Of a stretch of 64,000 bases of DNA, positions 41,001 through 42,999 are shown one piece after another. The stretch's first letter is position 1. Each line of letters starts with the position of its first letter. The stretch spans positions 55,424,838 through 55,488,837 of the forward strand of contig CP154954.1 in assembly GCA_039621445.1 (NCBI GenBank), read 5' to 3'. The translations under genes were made by a program, and so were the position numbers. A model generated the notes under the pieces. It saw only the letters and a list, made by a program, of their open reading frames with translations, was not told where the DNA came from and searched no databases. Source of the DNA: Euglena gracilis (lineage: Eukaryota; Euglenida; Euglenophyceae; Euglenales).

Positions 41001-41537
41001 GAGGGGTCCAGCTGCTTTTTCTCGCGCAGCCAGCTGGCCTCCTGCATGGAGGGTCACCTTTTGGGGGGGAGGGGCAGGCTGTTAAGTGATAGTTGGTTTT
41101 GTCAGGGGGAGGAGGCAGGGGGTCAGACCCCCCGGGGGGGGGGGTCCAGGCCACCCCCCCTCCTCCCACCTTCTGACCCCCGGGAACAAAAAAAAAGTTT
41201 TTCCCTGACGCAGGAGCCCCCTGCTGGGGCCCCCCACCAGGCCCGGGCCGGCCCCCCCGGCAGCCCCAAGGCCGCCGCCGCGGTGCAGGAGGAGATCGGC
41301 AGGGTGGAGCGGCTCTACGGCCCCCACCTGTCCCCCCAGGACCGGGCTAGCCTCCGCCTCCTCGCCAGCCCTGGCCGCTGCCACTGCCGCTGCCTCTCTG
41401 AGTCCAGTGGAGCTGGGGGGCAAGGACGGAGAAATGTGCACTCTGAAAATTTTTTACGTTGCTTTTGCAGTGTCGTGTGCCGTTGTTGCAGCAGCGGAAT
41501 TTTTGGTAATCTGGAGTTTTGCTCTCCGCAGCAGTAG
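1658..41537 (+). CDS. Receptor with two PstS-like ectodomains, one TM helix and a cyclase-like domain (multi-exon gene)
   Basis: This entry spans the gene; the exons are listed separately. The exons in order encode: a signal peptide; a first phosphate-binding-protein (PstS/type 2 PBP) fold; a second, more diverged PBP fold; one transmembrane helix; a cytosolic helical linker ending in '[11 protein letters not shown]'; and a class III nucleotidyl-cyclase-like domain with a C-terminal tail. The order of PBP core motifs matches PstS twice over: GTTLP and 'DFAAS', 'IVPIYNL', 'QPIEVVV', 'QTPWTISY', 'NAWPIV'. Checked donor/acceptor phases agree for exons 2-3, 4-5, 8-9-10, 12-13-14-15, 18-19-20 and 24 to 28. 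The exon 10 insertion would disrupt translation. Receptor adenylyl cyclases with PBP-type ectodomains are known from trypanosomatids (type 1 fold). A doubled PstS-type ectodomain is my inference from motifs. The ligand is unknown, with phosphate the obvious guess. Confidence 0.75.
2750..2970. repeat. GT/GC-rich microsatellite
   Basis: A compound (GT)n/(GTGC)n tract of about 220 bp. The Cys/Val and His/Thr open frames across it are artefacts of the repeat. Confidence 0.9.
2988..3420. repeat. C-run/G-run bounded repeat
   Basis: The stretch opens with a C-run followed by 'aattagaagcccccc' and closes with 'ttctaattgggggggg', an inverted pair about 400 bp apart. The interior (3140-3290) contains 'gggtggatag' and 'tgtcgacctt' blocks that recur at 25530-25712 and 36040-36225. 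It looks like a diverged hairpin element. Confidence 0.5.
3618..3659. repeat. Near-perfect hairpin
   Basis: The arms 'AAGTTTAGTACCCCCC' and 'GGGGGGTACTAAACTT' face each other with a spacer of only two bases. The pairing extends outward by GTGT/ACAC with one mismatch. Confidence 0.85.
3749..4185. repeat. (TA)n microsatellite
   Basis: About 440 bp of (TA)n with TATC/TATT interruptions and a short (TC)n stretch near 4111-4128. Not coding. Confidence 0.95.
4556..4683 (+). CDS. Gene 1 exon 2: PBP domain 1
   Basis: The frame encodes '[20 protein letters not shown]' followed by '[16 protein letters not shown]'. These are the two PstS hallmarks, the hydrophobic strand with 'VPIYNL' and the 'L..IFSGKI' helix. 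The donor is CAG|GTGCGG and leaves phase 2, which exon 3 completes exactly. The acceptor is not certain: AAG|GTC at 4556 keeps phase 0 with exon 1. Confidence 0.75.
6355..6800. repeat. 162-bp tandem repeat, about 2.8 copies
   Basis: The phrase 'CGAAAAACGCTCATTTT' restarts at 6355, 6517 and 6680, giving units of 162 and 163 bp that match along their length. The copies contain 'TTTTCCGGGTCC' and 'TTTTTTCGACTTTTTTGACC' blocks. Open frames run across it, but the composition is low complexity. Confidence 0.85.
6970..7540. repeat. C-tract region bounded by direct repeats
   Basis: 'GGTCATACGACTAGGGGGGG' occurs at about 6973 and again at about 7513. Between them lie a long nearly pure C tract (7038-7129) and three 'GGTCACAGGTTGCAGG' copies. 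A mobile origin is possible, but no clear inverted termini were found. Confidence 0.5.
7776..8221. repeat. AAATAATA/C-run repeat
   Basis: The left side carries CCCCCAAATAACACCCCCC blocks and the right side the inverse ATTATTTGGGGGG. This is the same C-run/G-run hairpin style seen elsewhere in the window. The boundaries are approximate. Confidence 0.45.
8610..9770. repeat. Element 2 left part with GCGCA-NN-TGCGC motif cluster
   Basis: Palindromic units such as GTTTATTTGCGC-ATTT-GCGCAAATAAAC (about 9285-9312) are scattered through this part. Segments of it recur in order at 32770-33230. No exon is recognisable. Confidence 0.6.
10048..10335 (-). CDS. Transposon gene exon (element 2), homologous to exon 46226-46513
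   Basis: This is a clean 96-codon exon on the - strand. It has acceptor CTCAG|GAC and a strong donor GGA|GTGAGT, and no internal stop. It starts '[18 protein letters not shown]', carries '[19 protein letters not shown]' and ends '[16 protein letters not shown]'. Its counterpart in the large element reads '[14 protein letters not shown]', 'LTVNGLRGLCTLLTPGARA' and 'MWVNFHWREGNPYIA'. Preserved frame and splice sites after such divergence suggest past selection on the protein. The family is not recognised and the function is unknown. Confidence 0.7.
10682..11013. mobile_element. Hairpin MITE with C-run termini
   Basis: The left end CAGTACCTA-C(n)-GGGG-AAACTGTCA is matched by an inverted right end TGACAGTTTACC-G(n)-TAGGTACTG. 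The interior has repeated 'GACAGGTTGGCCGGTACCGG' units. It is inserted in element 2. Confidence 0.75.
11137..11864. mobile_element. 728-bp TIR element with 7-bp target duplication
   Basis: Perfect 17-bp inverted ends, CAGGGATTTGTGCTTAT at 11137-11153 and its complement at 11848-11864, are flanked on both sides by GCAAATG (11130-11136, 11865-11871). Subterminal direct repeats of GGATAACTAC occur near both ends. A - strand open frame (11333-11665, 110 codons) resembles nothing I know. The element is nested in element 2. Confidence 0.85.
12060..12490. repeat. GCGCA-NN-TGCGC motif cluster, right part of element 2
   Basis: Eight or more short dyads such as 'TTTGCGCAAATGCGC' and 'TTGTGCGCGCACTTGCGC' occur in 430 bp, several with flanking complementary arms (for example 12133-12170). 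Confidence 0.75.
12418..12681 (-). pseudogene. Possible decayed ParB-like exon of element 2
   Basis: An 87-codon - strand frame contains '[20 protein letters not shown]'. This weakly resembles 'LRHDTPLAMRHAAAGDAQHA' in the ParB-like exon of the 10.8-kb element, and the order relative to the exon at 10048-10335 is right. The similarity is thin and is judged by eye. Confidence 0.3.
12799..12834. repeat. Perfect 36-bp palindrome
   Basis: The half-sites TAGAATTTGCGCATTTGC and GCAAATGCGCAAATTCTA are exact reverse complements with no spacer. It lies 17 bases inside the right terminal repeat of element 2. Confidence 0.95.
12866..14047 (+). other. Intron 2 of gene 1, last part
   Basis: AT-rich spacer with a short (GT)n run at about 13793-13828. 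No coding or mobile signal is recognised. Confidence 0.5.
14048..14102 (+). CDS. Gene 1 exon 3: PBP domain 1
   Basis: The acceptor CTCCAG|G completes the AG left by exon 2 to give Arg, then '[18 protein letters not shown]'. This is the PstS 'kWNDp.I...NP' segment that follows 'IFSGKI'. The donor AAC|GTCCCA keeps phase 0 into exon 4; a donor slightly further on is possible. Confidence 0.7.
14133..14192. repeat. (ATGG)n and (GT)n microsatellite
   Basis: About nine ATGG units are followed directly by GTGTGT, just after exon 3. Confidence 0.9.
14262..14352. repeat. (TA)n microsatellite
   Basis: TA dinucleotides with TATC interruptions. Confidence 0.9.
14685..14804 (+). CDS. Gene 1 exon 4: PBP domain 1
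   Basis: Forty codons between TTTTCAG|TGG and TGG|GTAAAT, phase 0 at both ends. The sequence includes '[20 protein letters not shown]', matching the PstS 'QPI.VV.R.DgSGTT..F' strand and turn, then '[11 protein letters not shown]'. The SGT phosphate-binding turn is changed to SSDVT. Confidence 0.8.
15138..15344 (+). CDS. Gene 1 exon 5: PBP domain 1
   Basis: The frame '[20 protein letters not shown]' matches PstS 'GN.GVA..V.QTPGSIGYV'. It is followed by '[20 protein letters not shown]', the 'G.fv.PS..S...A' segment. The start at AGG after GAG (15138) keeps phase 0 with exon 4, and the donor GGG|GTGACA is likely. A donor at 15299 is an alternative. Confidence 0.75.
15345..16960 (+). other. Intron 5 of gene 1
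   Basis: No coding signal. It contains a C/G-run repeat at 16138-16190 and a C-run at about 16880. The boundaries depend on the exon choices. Confidence 0.4.
16961..17192 (+). CDS. Gene 1 exon 6: PBP domain 1
   Basis: The frame reads '[20 protein letters not shown]' then '[10 protein letters not shown]', the PstS 'aYPI..y.y' core strand, followed by a Cys and '[16 protein letters not shown]', equivalent to the 'a..fl.Wal..G' helix. The acceptor is TCCCAG at 16960 or CCAG at 16974 (phase 0). The donor is uncertain. Confidence 0.75.
17352..17418 (+). CDS. Gene 1 exon 7: end of PBP domain 1
   Basis: After GTGCAG the frame gives '[20 protein letters not shown]', equivalent to the final PstS 'gyvpLP..vr..v' helix. 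The donor is unclear. Confidence 0.55.
17654..17809 (+). CDS. Gene 1 exon 8: start of PBP domain 2
   Basis: Fifty-two codons from CCCCAG|GTC to GCG|GTGTGC, phase 0. The segment '[20 protein letters not shown]' followed by 'IFEKLVA' resembles the N-terminal PstS 'f.ap....w...y' helix and opens the second PBP fold. Confidence 0.65.
18294..18488 (+). CDS. Gene 1 exon 9: PBP domain 2
   Basis: Sixty-five codons from CCAAG|GTG to GCG|GTGGCC, phase 0. '[20 protein letters not shown]' followed by '[12 protein letters not shown]' corresponds to PstS 'v.Y...GSGaGi......DF..sD.pl'. It ends 'FGFAGLGLA', which runs straight into '[12 protein letters not shown]' of exon 10. Confidence 0.7.
18489..19556 (+). 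other. Intron 9 of gene 1
   Basis: AT-rich with no convincing coding signal. A weak tRNA-like A-box/B-box pair near 19325-19385 was considered and rejected. Confidence 0.4.
19557..19845 (+). pseudogene. Gene 1 exon 10, interrupted: PBP domain 2
   Basis: From GCCAG|TAC the frame reads 'YSVVLD' up to 19574. It resumes at 19661 with '[20 protein letters not shown]' and '[14 protein letters not shown]', the PstS 'yslvLd...la.IF.G.I..W' region. Between the two halves lies a 77-bp hairpin insertion plus a 9-bp duplicated GTGCTGGAC, 86 bases in all. It introduces a stop and shifts frame. I could find no GT-AG pair that removes it in frame. The donor GG|GTATGA leaves phase 2, as exon 12 requires. 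Confidence 0.7.
19575..19651. mobile_element. 77-bp hairpin MITE inserted in exon 10
   Basis: The ends CATAGGTTCACTTA and TAAGTGAATCTACG are imperfect inverted repeats. GTGCTGGAC flanks it exactly on both sides (19566-19574, 19652-19660). The end motif 'ccatagattcatttaa' also occurs at about 642 and 57960, so the family is dispersed. Confidence 0.8.
20154..20186 (+). CDS. Possible small gene 1 exon 11
   Basis: A 33-nt stretch between CACACAG and TTG|GTGTCG would fit the phase 2 to phase 2 gap between exons 10 and 12. The domain similarity is not convincing, and exon 10 can also join exon 12 directly in frame. Confidence 0.2.
20433..20900. repeat. CAATTGACGCCCC minisatellite in two blocks
   Basis: GGGCAATTGACGCCCCC is repeated at 20438-20510 and again at 20772-20815, each followed by 'AATTGTCACCCC' units. 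The two blocks look like copies of one element, separated by about 200 bp of unrelated sequence. Confidence 0.8.
21276..21458 (+). CDS. Gene 1 exon 12: PBP domain 2
   Basis: Starts after AGCAG and ends CCAG|GTGTGTGC with phase 2. The frame contains '[20 protein letters not shown]', equivalent to PstS 'v...v..tpgsIgYv', then 'EFSARLNFA'. The phase joins exon 13 exactly. Confidence 0.75.
21459..21915. repeat. GT/GC-rich microsatellite starting at the exon 12 donor
   Basis: About 455 bp of (GT)n, (GTGC)n, (GGTG)n and GC-rich variants. The first bases form the splice donor of exon 12. The long Cys/Val frames are artefacts. Confidence 0.9.
22022..22159 (+). CDS. Gene 1 exon 13: PBP domain 2
   Basis: Acceptor CTGTAG and consensus donor CC|GTGAGT. 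With the AG from exon 12 it gives '[20 protein letters not shown]', matching PstS 'l.nk.G.fv.Ps..s..aa'. It leaves phase 2. Confidence 0.8.
22378..22498 (+). CDS. Gene 1 exon 14: PBP domain 2
   Basis: After CTGTGGAG a single T completes Pro, then '[20 protein letters not shown]' and '[12 protein letters not shown]' follow. These equal the PstS 'aYPi..ytyllv' strand. Donor GGG|GTCCCC, phase 0. Confidence 0.7.
22921..22986 (+). CDS. Gene 1 exon 15: PBP domain 2
   Basis: After GCACAG the phase 0 frame gives '[20 protein letters not shown]' and WL, the PstS 'a.a...Fl.W....G...a..lGy' helix. The donor is CTG|GTCGCT, or a later GT at about 23016. Confidence 0.6.
22987..23808 (+). other. Intron 15 of gene 1, first part
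   Basis: AT-rich spacer with no recognisable coding or RNA feature. The segment near 23285 weakly resembles the 'gagatattgctgatttt' block of the dispersed repeat at the window start. Confidence 0.4.
23809..23996. mobile_element. Tandem pair of 94-bp hairpin elements
   Basis: Two almost identical 94-bp units start at 23809 and 23903. Each runs from CCCCCCAAATAAGACCCCC to the inverse GGGGGGTCTTATTTGGGG, with a shared AT-rich centre. The second unit ends in GGGGAG, which directly precedes the predicted exon 16. Confidence 0.85.
23997..24126 (+). CDS. Probable gene 1 exon 16: end of PBP domain 2
   Basis: A phase 0 frame '[20 protein letters not shown]' and '[20 protein letters not shown]' follows the AG that ends the hairpin pair. 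It is equivalent in position to the final PstS 'yvpLP..l....l' helix. The donor was not found; similarity is modest. Confidence 0.45.
24127..25899 (+). other. Spacer before the TM exon, possibly with a Cys-rich exon
   Basis: Between 25236 and 25330 one frame carries closely spaced Cys residues (CCWRCTPCP, then HAGC), as in many Cys-rich linkers before a membrane helix. Splice sites are not clear. At 25530-25712 there is a diverged copy of the repeat also seen at 3140 and 36000. The rest shows nothing I recognise. Confidence 0.35.
25530..25712. repeat. Diverged copy of the GGCGGTC hairpin repeat
   Basis: It shares 'gatgtcgacct', 'ggccattttcc' and a 'gtgttgggacac' block, in order, with 36090-36200. 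Confidence 0.55.
25900..26040 (+). CDS. Gene 1 exon 17: transmembrane helix
   Basis: The frame '[20 protein letters not shown]' and '[20 protein letters not shown]' contains about 22 uncharged residues (IPIIVGAC to WYFW) followed by Lys, a single-pass helix with a positive cytosolic side. It lies between the PBP exons and the cytosolic exons. The acceptor is CACTCAG (25898) or GTTGACAG. The donor is uncertain. Confidence 0.7.
26245..26266. repeat. Interstitial telomere-type repeat
   Basis: Three full CCTAAC units plus CCTA, that is TTAGGG on the - strand. It lies in an intron of gene 1. Confidence 0.9.
26563..26633 (+). CDS. Gene 1 exon 18: juxtamembrane helix
   Basis: After TTCCCCAG the frame gives '[20 protein letters not shown]' and AN, ending at the donor AAC|GTGGCC in phase 0. 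Together with exon 19 it reads as one amphipathic linker helix. Confidence 0.6.
26816..26882. repeat. AT-rich 28-bp tandem repeat
   Basis: 'TATATTATATACAAATTATA' is repeated about three times. Confidence 0.85.
26946..27062 (+). CDS. Gene 1 exon 19: cytosolic linker
   Basis: Exactly 39 codons, TGCAG|GAG to GAG|GTCAGC, phase 0. It encodes '[20 protein letters not shown]' and '[14 protein letters not shown]', a helical segment leading to 'PFIPDQLL' in the next exon. From memory, protist transmembrane cyclases carry a similar 'RPFLP..L' segment just before the catalytic domain. Confidence 0.7.
27475..27700. repeat. TTCGAG-rich degenerate inverted repeats
   Basis: 'CGTTCGAGGATGCT' and 'AGCATCCTC' type blocks recur in both orientations around a C/G-run pair. 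Confidence 0.5.
27906..28195. repeat. Two minisatellites, GCCGACCAGG and GATGCTGGGC
   Basis: GCCGACCAGG units occur at 27906-28010 and GATGCTGGGC units at 28074-28195, each degenerate. Confidence 0.85.
28841..28897 (+). CDS. Gene 1 exon 20: pre-cyclase segment
   Basis: Nineteen codons from CTCCAG|CCG to GAA|GTGCCC, phase 0: '[19 protein letters not shown]'. The PFIPDQLL motif links the helical region to the cyclase-like domain. Confidence 0.65.
28966..29325. repeat. GAATAG/C-run repeat
   Basis: CCCCCCGAATAG units (three copies) face the inverse CTATTCAGGGGG at the right edge, with 'ggttttcgac' blocks between. Confidence 0.55.
30259..30331. repeat. (CA)n microsatellite
   Basis: About 36 CA units with no interruption. 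Confidence 0.95.
30622..31012. mobile_element. Hairpin MITE, CCTATGTCCAACGACC ends
   Basis: CCTATGTCCAACGACC (30622-30637) is inverted at 30997-31012. Outside lie a C-run with TTACC on the left and a G-run with GGGTACT on the right. Internal copies of GTCCAACGACCA and GGTCAGAGGACACC surround a palindromic 'GGCAAAAATTTTGG' core. Related pieces occur at 32200-32240, 32700-32760 and 38805-39100. Confidence 0.75.
31440..31640 (+). CDS. GC-rich island, possible linker exon
   Basis: A GC-rich block after TTGGCTTCAG has several open frames rich in Pro, Arg and Ala. Composition resembles the exons of this window rather than the introns. No frame can be chosen with confidence. Confidence 0.3.
31992..32096. 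repeat. (GT)n microsatellite
   Basis: A long GT tract, preceded at 31892-31980 by CACCCA-rich sequence. Confidence 0.9.
32280..32650. repeat. Degenerate GGCCAAAAGT minisatellite
   Basis: TGGCCAAAA-type units of about 10 bp repeat throughout. Similar tracts occur at 5100-5350, 28680-28770, 29940-30220 and 63240-63640. Confidence 0.8.
32770..33230. mobile_element. Internally deleted relative of element 2
   Basis: Blocks match element 2 in order: TTTGAAAACACG-GGCAAGAGAGTGC near 8670; GGAATGTGGGACCTTT near 8860; TTTGTCACAC-TT with GTGCACAAA near 9425-9480; and a CATCA-GTT-TTAGTGGGC block near 9640. Terminal repeats were not found. Confidence 0.55.
33356..33580 (+). CDS. Gene 1 exon 21: cyclase-like domain, first part
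   Basis: The pyrimidine-rich acceptor TCACATAG leads into '[19 protein letters not shown]', which sits where the first catalytic strand of class III cyclases (F.D..gFT) would be. It continues with '[20 protein letters not shown]' and 'AAKAHGAT', equivalent to the 'ee....l...f...v..hgG' helix. The metal-binding Asp of strand 1 appears replaced by Asn. A splice after CGCCAG (33480) is possible. Confidence 0.55.
33581..35020 (+). other. Intron in the cyclase-like region
   Basis: It holds a C/G-run hairpin with a GGTCAAAATTTT core (33720-34050), further C-runs near 34260 and 34530, and G-runs at 34910-34970. No coding signal was seen. Confidence 0.4.
35028..35151 (+). CDS. Gene 1 exon 22: cyclase-like domain core
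   Basis: '[20 protein letters not shown]' matches the class III core 'G.v.Kt.GDs..a.f', then '[13 protein letters not shown]' equals the following 'd...A...al.mq' helix. The second metal-binding Asp is retained (YD). The donor GCG|GTTGCT, phase 0, joins the next exon. The acceptor was not found. Confidence 0.7.
35749..36232. mobile_element. Nested pair of hairpin MITEs
   Basis: The outer insertion (element c, 35943-36225) has ends CAGGGCGGTCCTTAAG and its complement at 36210-36225. CACTACC lies at 35749-35755 and again at 36226-36232, a 7-bp target duplication. The inner insertion (element b, 35756-35938) has ends CCCCCTTGTCGTTGACACG and the inverse, and duplicates TACC (35752-35755, 35939-35942). 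Element b therefore landed at the left edge of element c. Confidence 0.75.
36228..39121 (+). other. Intron in the cyclase-like region, repeat-rich
   Basis: It contains a 19-bp-arm hairpin (36930-36987), a cluster of GCGCA/TGTGCAAATG motifs (36820-36990 and 38140-38790) reminiscent of element 2, and C-run/AAATAATA repeats at 37380-37750. A GTCAGAGGACACC palindromic repeat lies at 38800-39110. No exon was recognised. Confidence 0.45.
36930..36987. repeat. Hairpin with 19-bp arms
   Basis: AGGTCGGTTTGCGCAAATG faces CATTTGTGCAAACCGACCT with one mismatch and a 20-base loop. Confidence 0.9.
39122..39337 (+). CDS. Gene 1 exon 23: cyclase-like domain
   Basis: Seventy-two codons from TTTTCAG|TTG to GAG|GTGTGC, phase 0. 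'[15 protein letters not shown]' corresponds to the 'rigig...G.v..G.vG' strand pair of class III cyclases. '[20 protein letters not shown]' corresponds to 'y.v.G..VN.AaRl...a', and '[10 protein letters not shown]' to the final 'i.vs..v'. The Asn of the VN..aR motif is replaced. Confidence 0.7.
39338..40288 (+). other. Intron
   Basis: AT-rich, with no coding similarity or structured element beyond a short C-run at about 39965. Confidence 0.4.
40289..40432 (+). CDS. Gene 1 exon 24: C-terminal part of the cyclase-like domain
   Basis: Forty-eight codons from CGCTCAG|GTG to CCG|GTGGGG, phase 0. It reads '[20 protein letters not shown]' and ends with '[14 protein letters not shown]'. Joined to exon 23 it gives 'TVQQE-VQYAF', a smooth continuation into the last strands. 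Confidence 0.75.
40605..40685 (+). CDS. Gene 1 exon 25: C-terminal tail
   Basis: Twenty-seven codons from GGCAGCAG|AAC to TCT|GTGGGG, phase 0: '[20 protein letters not shown]' then 'ANAGGRS'. A helical, charged tail segment. No domain assignment. Confidence 0.6.
40912..41049 (-). CDS. Short - strand open frame, unassigned
   Basis: Forty-five codons starting '[20 protein letters not shown]' and containing '[12 protein letters not shown]'. The composition looks protein-like, more so than the + strand frames here, but there is no homologue I recognise. It could be an exon of an antisense gene or chance. Confidence 0.25.
41214..41537 (+). CDS. Gene 1 exon 26: terminal exon
   Basis: Phase 0 acceptor GACGCAG|GAG. 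A Pro/Ala-rich start is followed by '[20 protein letters not shown]' and 'RASLRLLA', a helical segment. The frame ends at TAG 41535-41537. The last 40 codons are Cys-rich and less gene-like, so an unseen donor is possible. The 10.8-kb transposon begins 368 bp downstream. Confidence 0.55.
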   Translation, partial: EPPAGAPHQARAGPPGSPKAAAAVQEEIGRVERLYGPHLSPQDRASLRLLASPGRCHCRCLSESSGAGGQGRRNVHSENFLRCFCSVVCRCCSSGIFGNLEFCSPQQ

Positions 41538-41899
41538 AGTTTGCTGTCCGAAAGTATTTTTCATGACAACTGAGGTTTTCAGCAGTGAAGTTTCTCGTGG
41601 AGTTTGGTGTTTCCACATTTCCGAAGGAGGGTCTTCAGGATTACAGCCTCAGCTGATTAGAGAGACAAATATTGACTAAATTTCAACCTCACACTTCAAA
41701 ATTTGAATTTAGTTCTCCCATGGGAAATTGGCCACCGGACCATACTCACCAATTGGCCCCCAGGGTTGAACCCCTCTGTTCCCACCAGAGTTAGCCTCCC
41801 CAAAATTGTTCTTCGTTTTTGAACGAAACTGGTCAGCGAATTCCCAGTGTCAAATTCTTCGCTCCAGGATGTCATTTTTTTCATTTAAAGGTTTCAAAG

Positions 41900-41904
41900 A
41901 GCTG
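41900..41904. repeat. Target-site duplication AGCTG, left copy
   Basis: AGCTG immediately precedes the left inverted terminus; the matching copy is 52663-52667. Confidence 0.75.
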
Positions 41905-41941
41905 CTTAGACGGCCTTAAAGGCACTTAAGGGTTTTTTTTC
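41905..41941 (+). repeat. Left terminal inverted repeat of element 1
   Basis: Perfect 37-bp match to the complement of 52626-52662. Confidence 0.95.
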
Positions 41942-42608
41942 AATTTGGGCGCAGGTGCGACCGAGGACACCGAATGTAATTTTGCGTCCGCAGTTTTGGG
42001 GGTGGCCGTGCTTGAAACCCCAAACAGCAAAAACCTGAATTATTTTATGTCCCACCAAAAGTAACTGGCCGTGGTAAAAACCCCGGGAAGCCACTGGAAC
42101 GGGACACTTTTTGGACCCCTCGCAACCTGTCCGGTGTCTGCGCCTGCCGAAGGTTCAAACGCCGGCAGAGGACGAAAAAATAAAAAACTCACCACCGGCT
42201 CGGGCCCACAGGCCCGGCACCCACCGCCCGGGGGACAACCAGAAAAGACAGGCCCACCGCCCCCGGGTCGTGCGCACCTGCGACCGAGGACCGCCCACCC
42301 CGTTGTGTCCTTACGCCTTGCACCTACTGGGCACTGACCCCCACCCCCCTCCCTTTGCCTTTGGGAACGCAACAGAAGGTGTGTCACGGCGAAGGCAGGT
42401 ACCAGGGTGCAGGGTACGGGAGGGAGGGCAGGTCCAGGGGGGAGAGGGGGAAGGTCCAGGGGGAAGGAGGGGCTGCCGAAGGCAGGAGGGCGGGCGGGGC
42501 ACTCTGACATGAGAGGGGCTGACACGAGAGGGGGGTGCATCGCCACGAGAGGGGAGCCACGACACGGGTGAGAGGGGGGAGGGGGAACGGTCTTTCACCC
42601 GAGTGTCC

Positions 42609-42661
42609 CGGCCGACACAGTGGATAGTGTGCACCGGCCGACACAGTGGATAGTGTGCAGA
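42609..42661. repeat. Tandem CCGACACAGTGGATAGTGTG
   Basis: Two copies of a unit of about 26 bp within element 1. Confidence 0.85.
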
Positions 42662-42999
42662 GGTTCCGGGAGGTGTGACAAGGGTGACAGAGGTGACAGG
42701 GTGAAAGCGCCGCCGCGCTGCCTCGCCGCCCCGCCGAGCCCACCCGGTCTCCACGCCGCGCCGCGCCAGCGCGCGCATCTGCGCAGGTCGCCCGCAGGGG
42801 CCGTCCTGTGCCAGTGTTTGGGGTGGGGCAGAAGGGGATGGGGTGTGTGTGATGACCGGACCAGCCACCCGAGCCCAACCCTGCGTGTATTAGGCCCTAA
42901 GTAGCACCGGGTGTGTGGGTGTGCGTGCGCAGGTGCGCGCGTCTGTGCGAGAGGGGGCTGCACCATTCTGCCACTGGAAGGAGGGGCCCAGCCCCCCGC

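Noticed and set aside
41897-41904. 8-bp target duplication AAGAGCTG for element 1
   Set aside because: It would overlap the last three bases of the right terminal repeat; the 5-bp AGCTG with symmetrical CTTAG ends is simpler.
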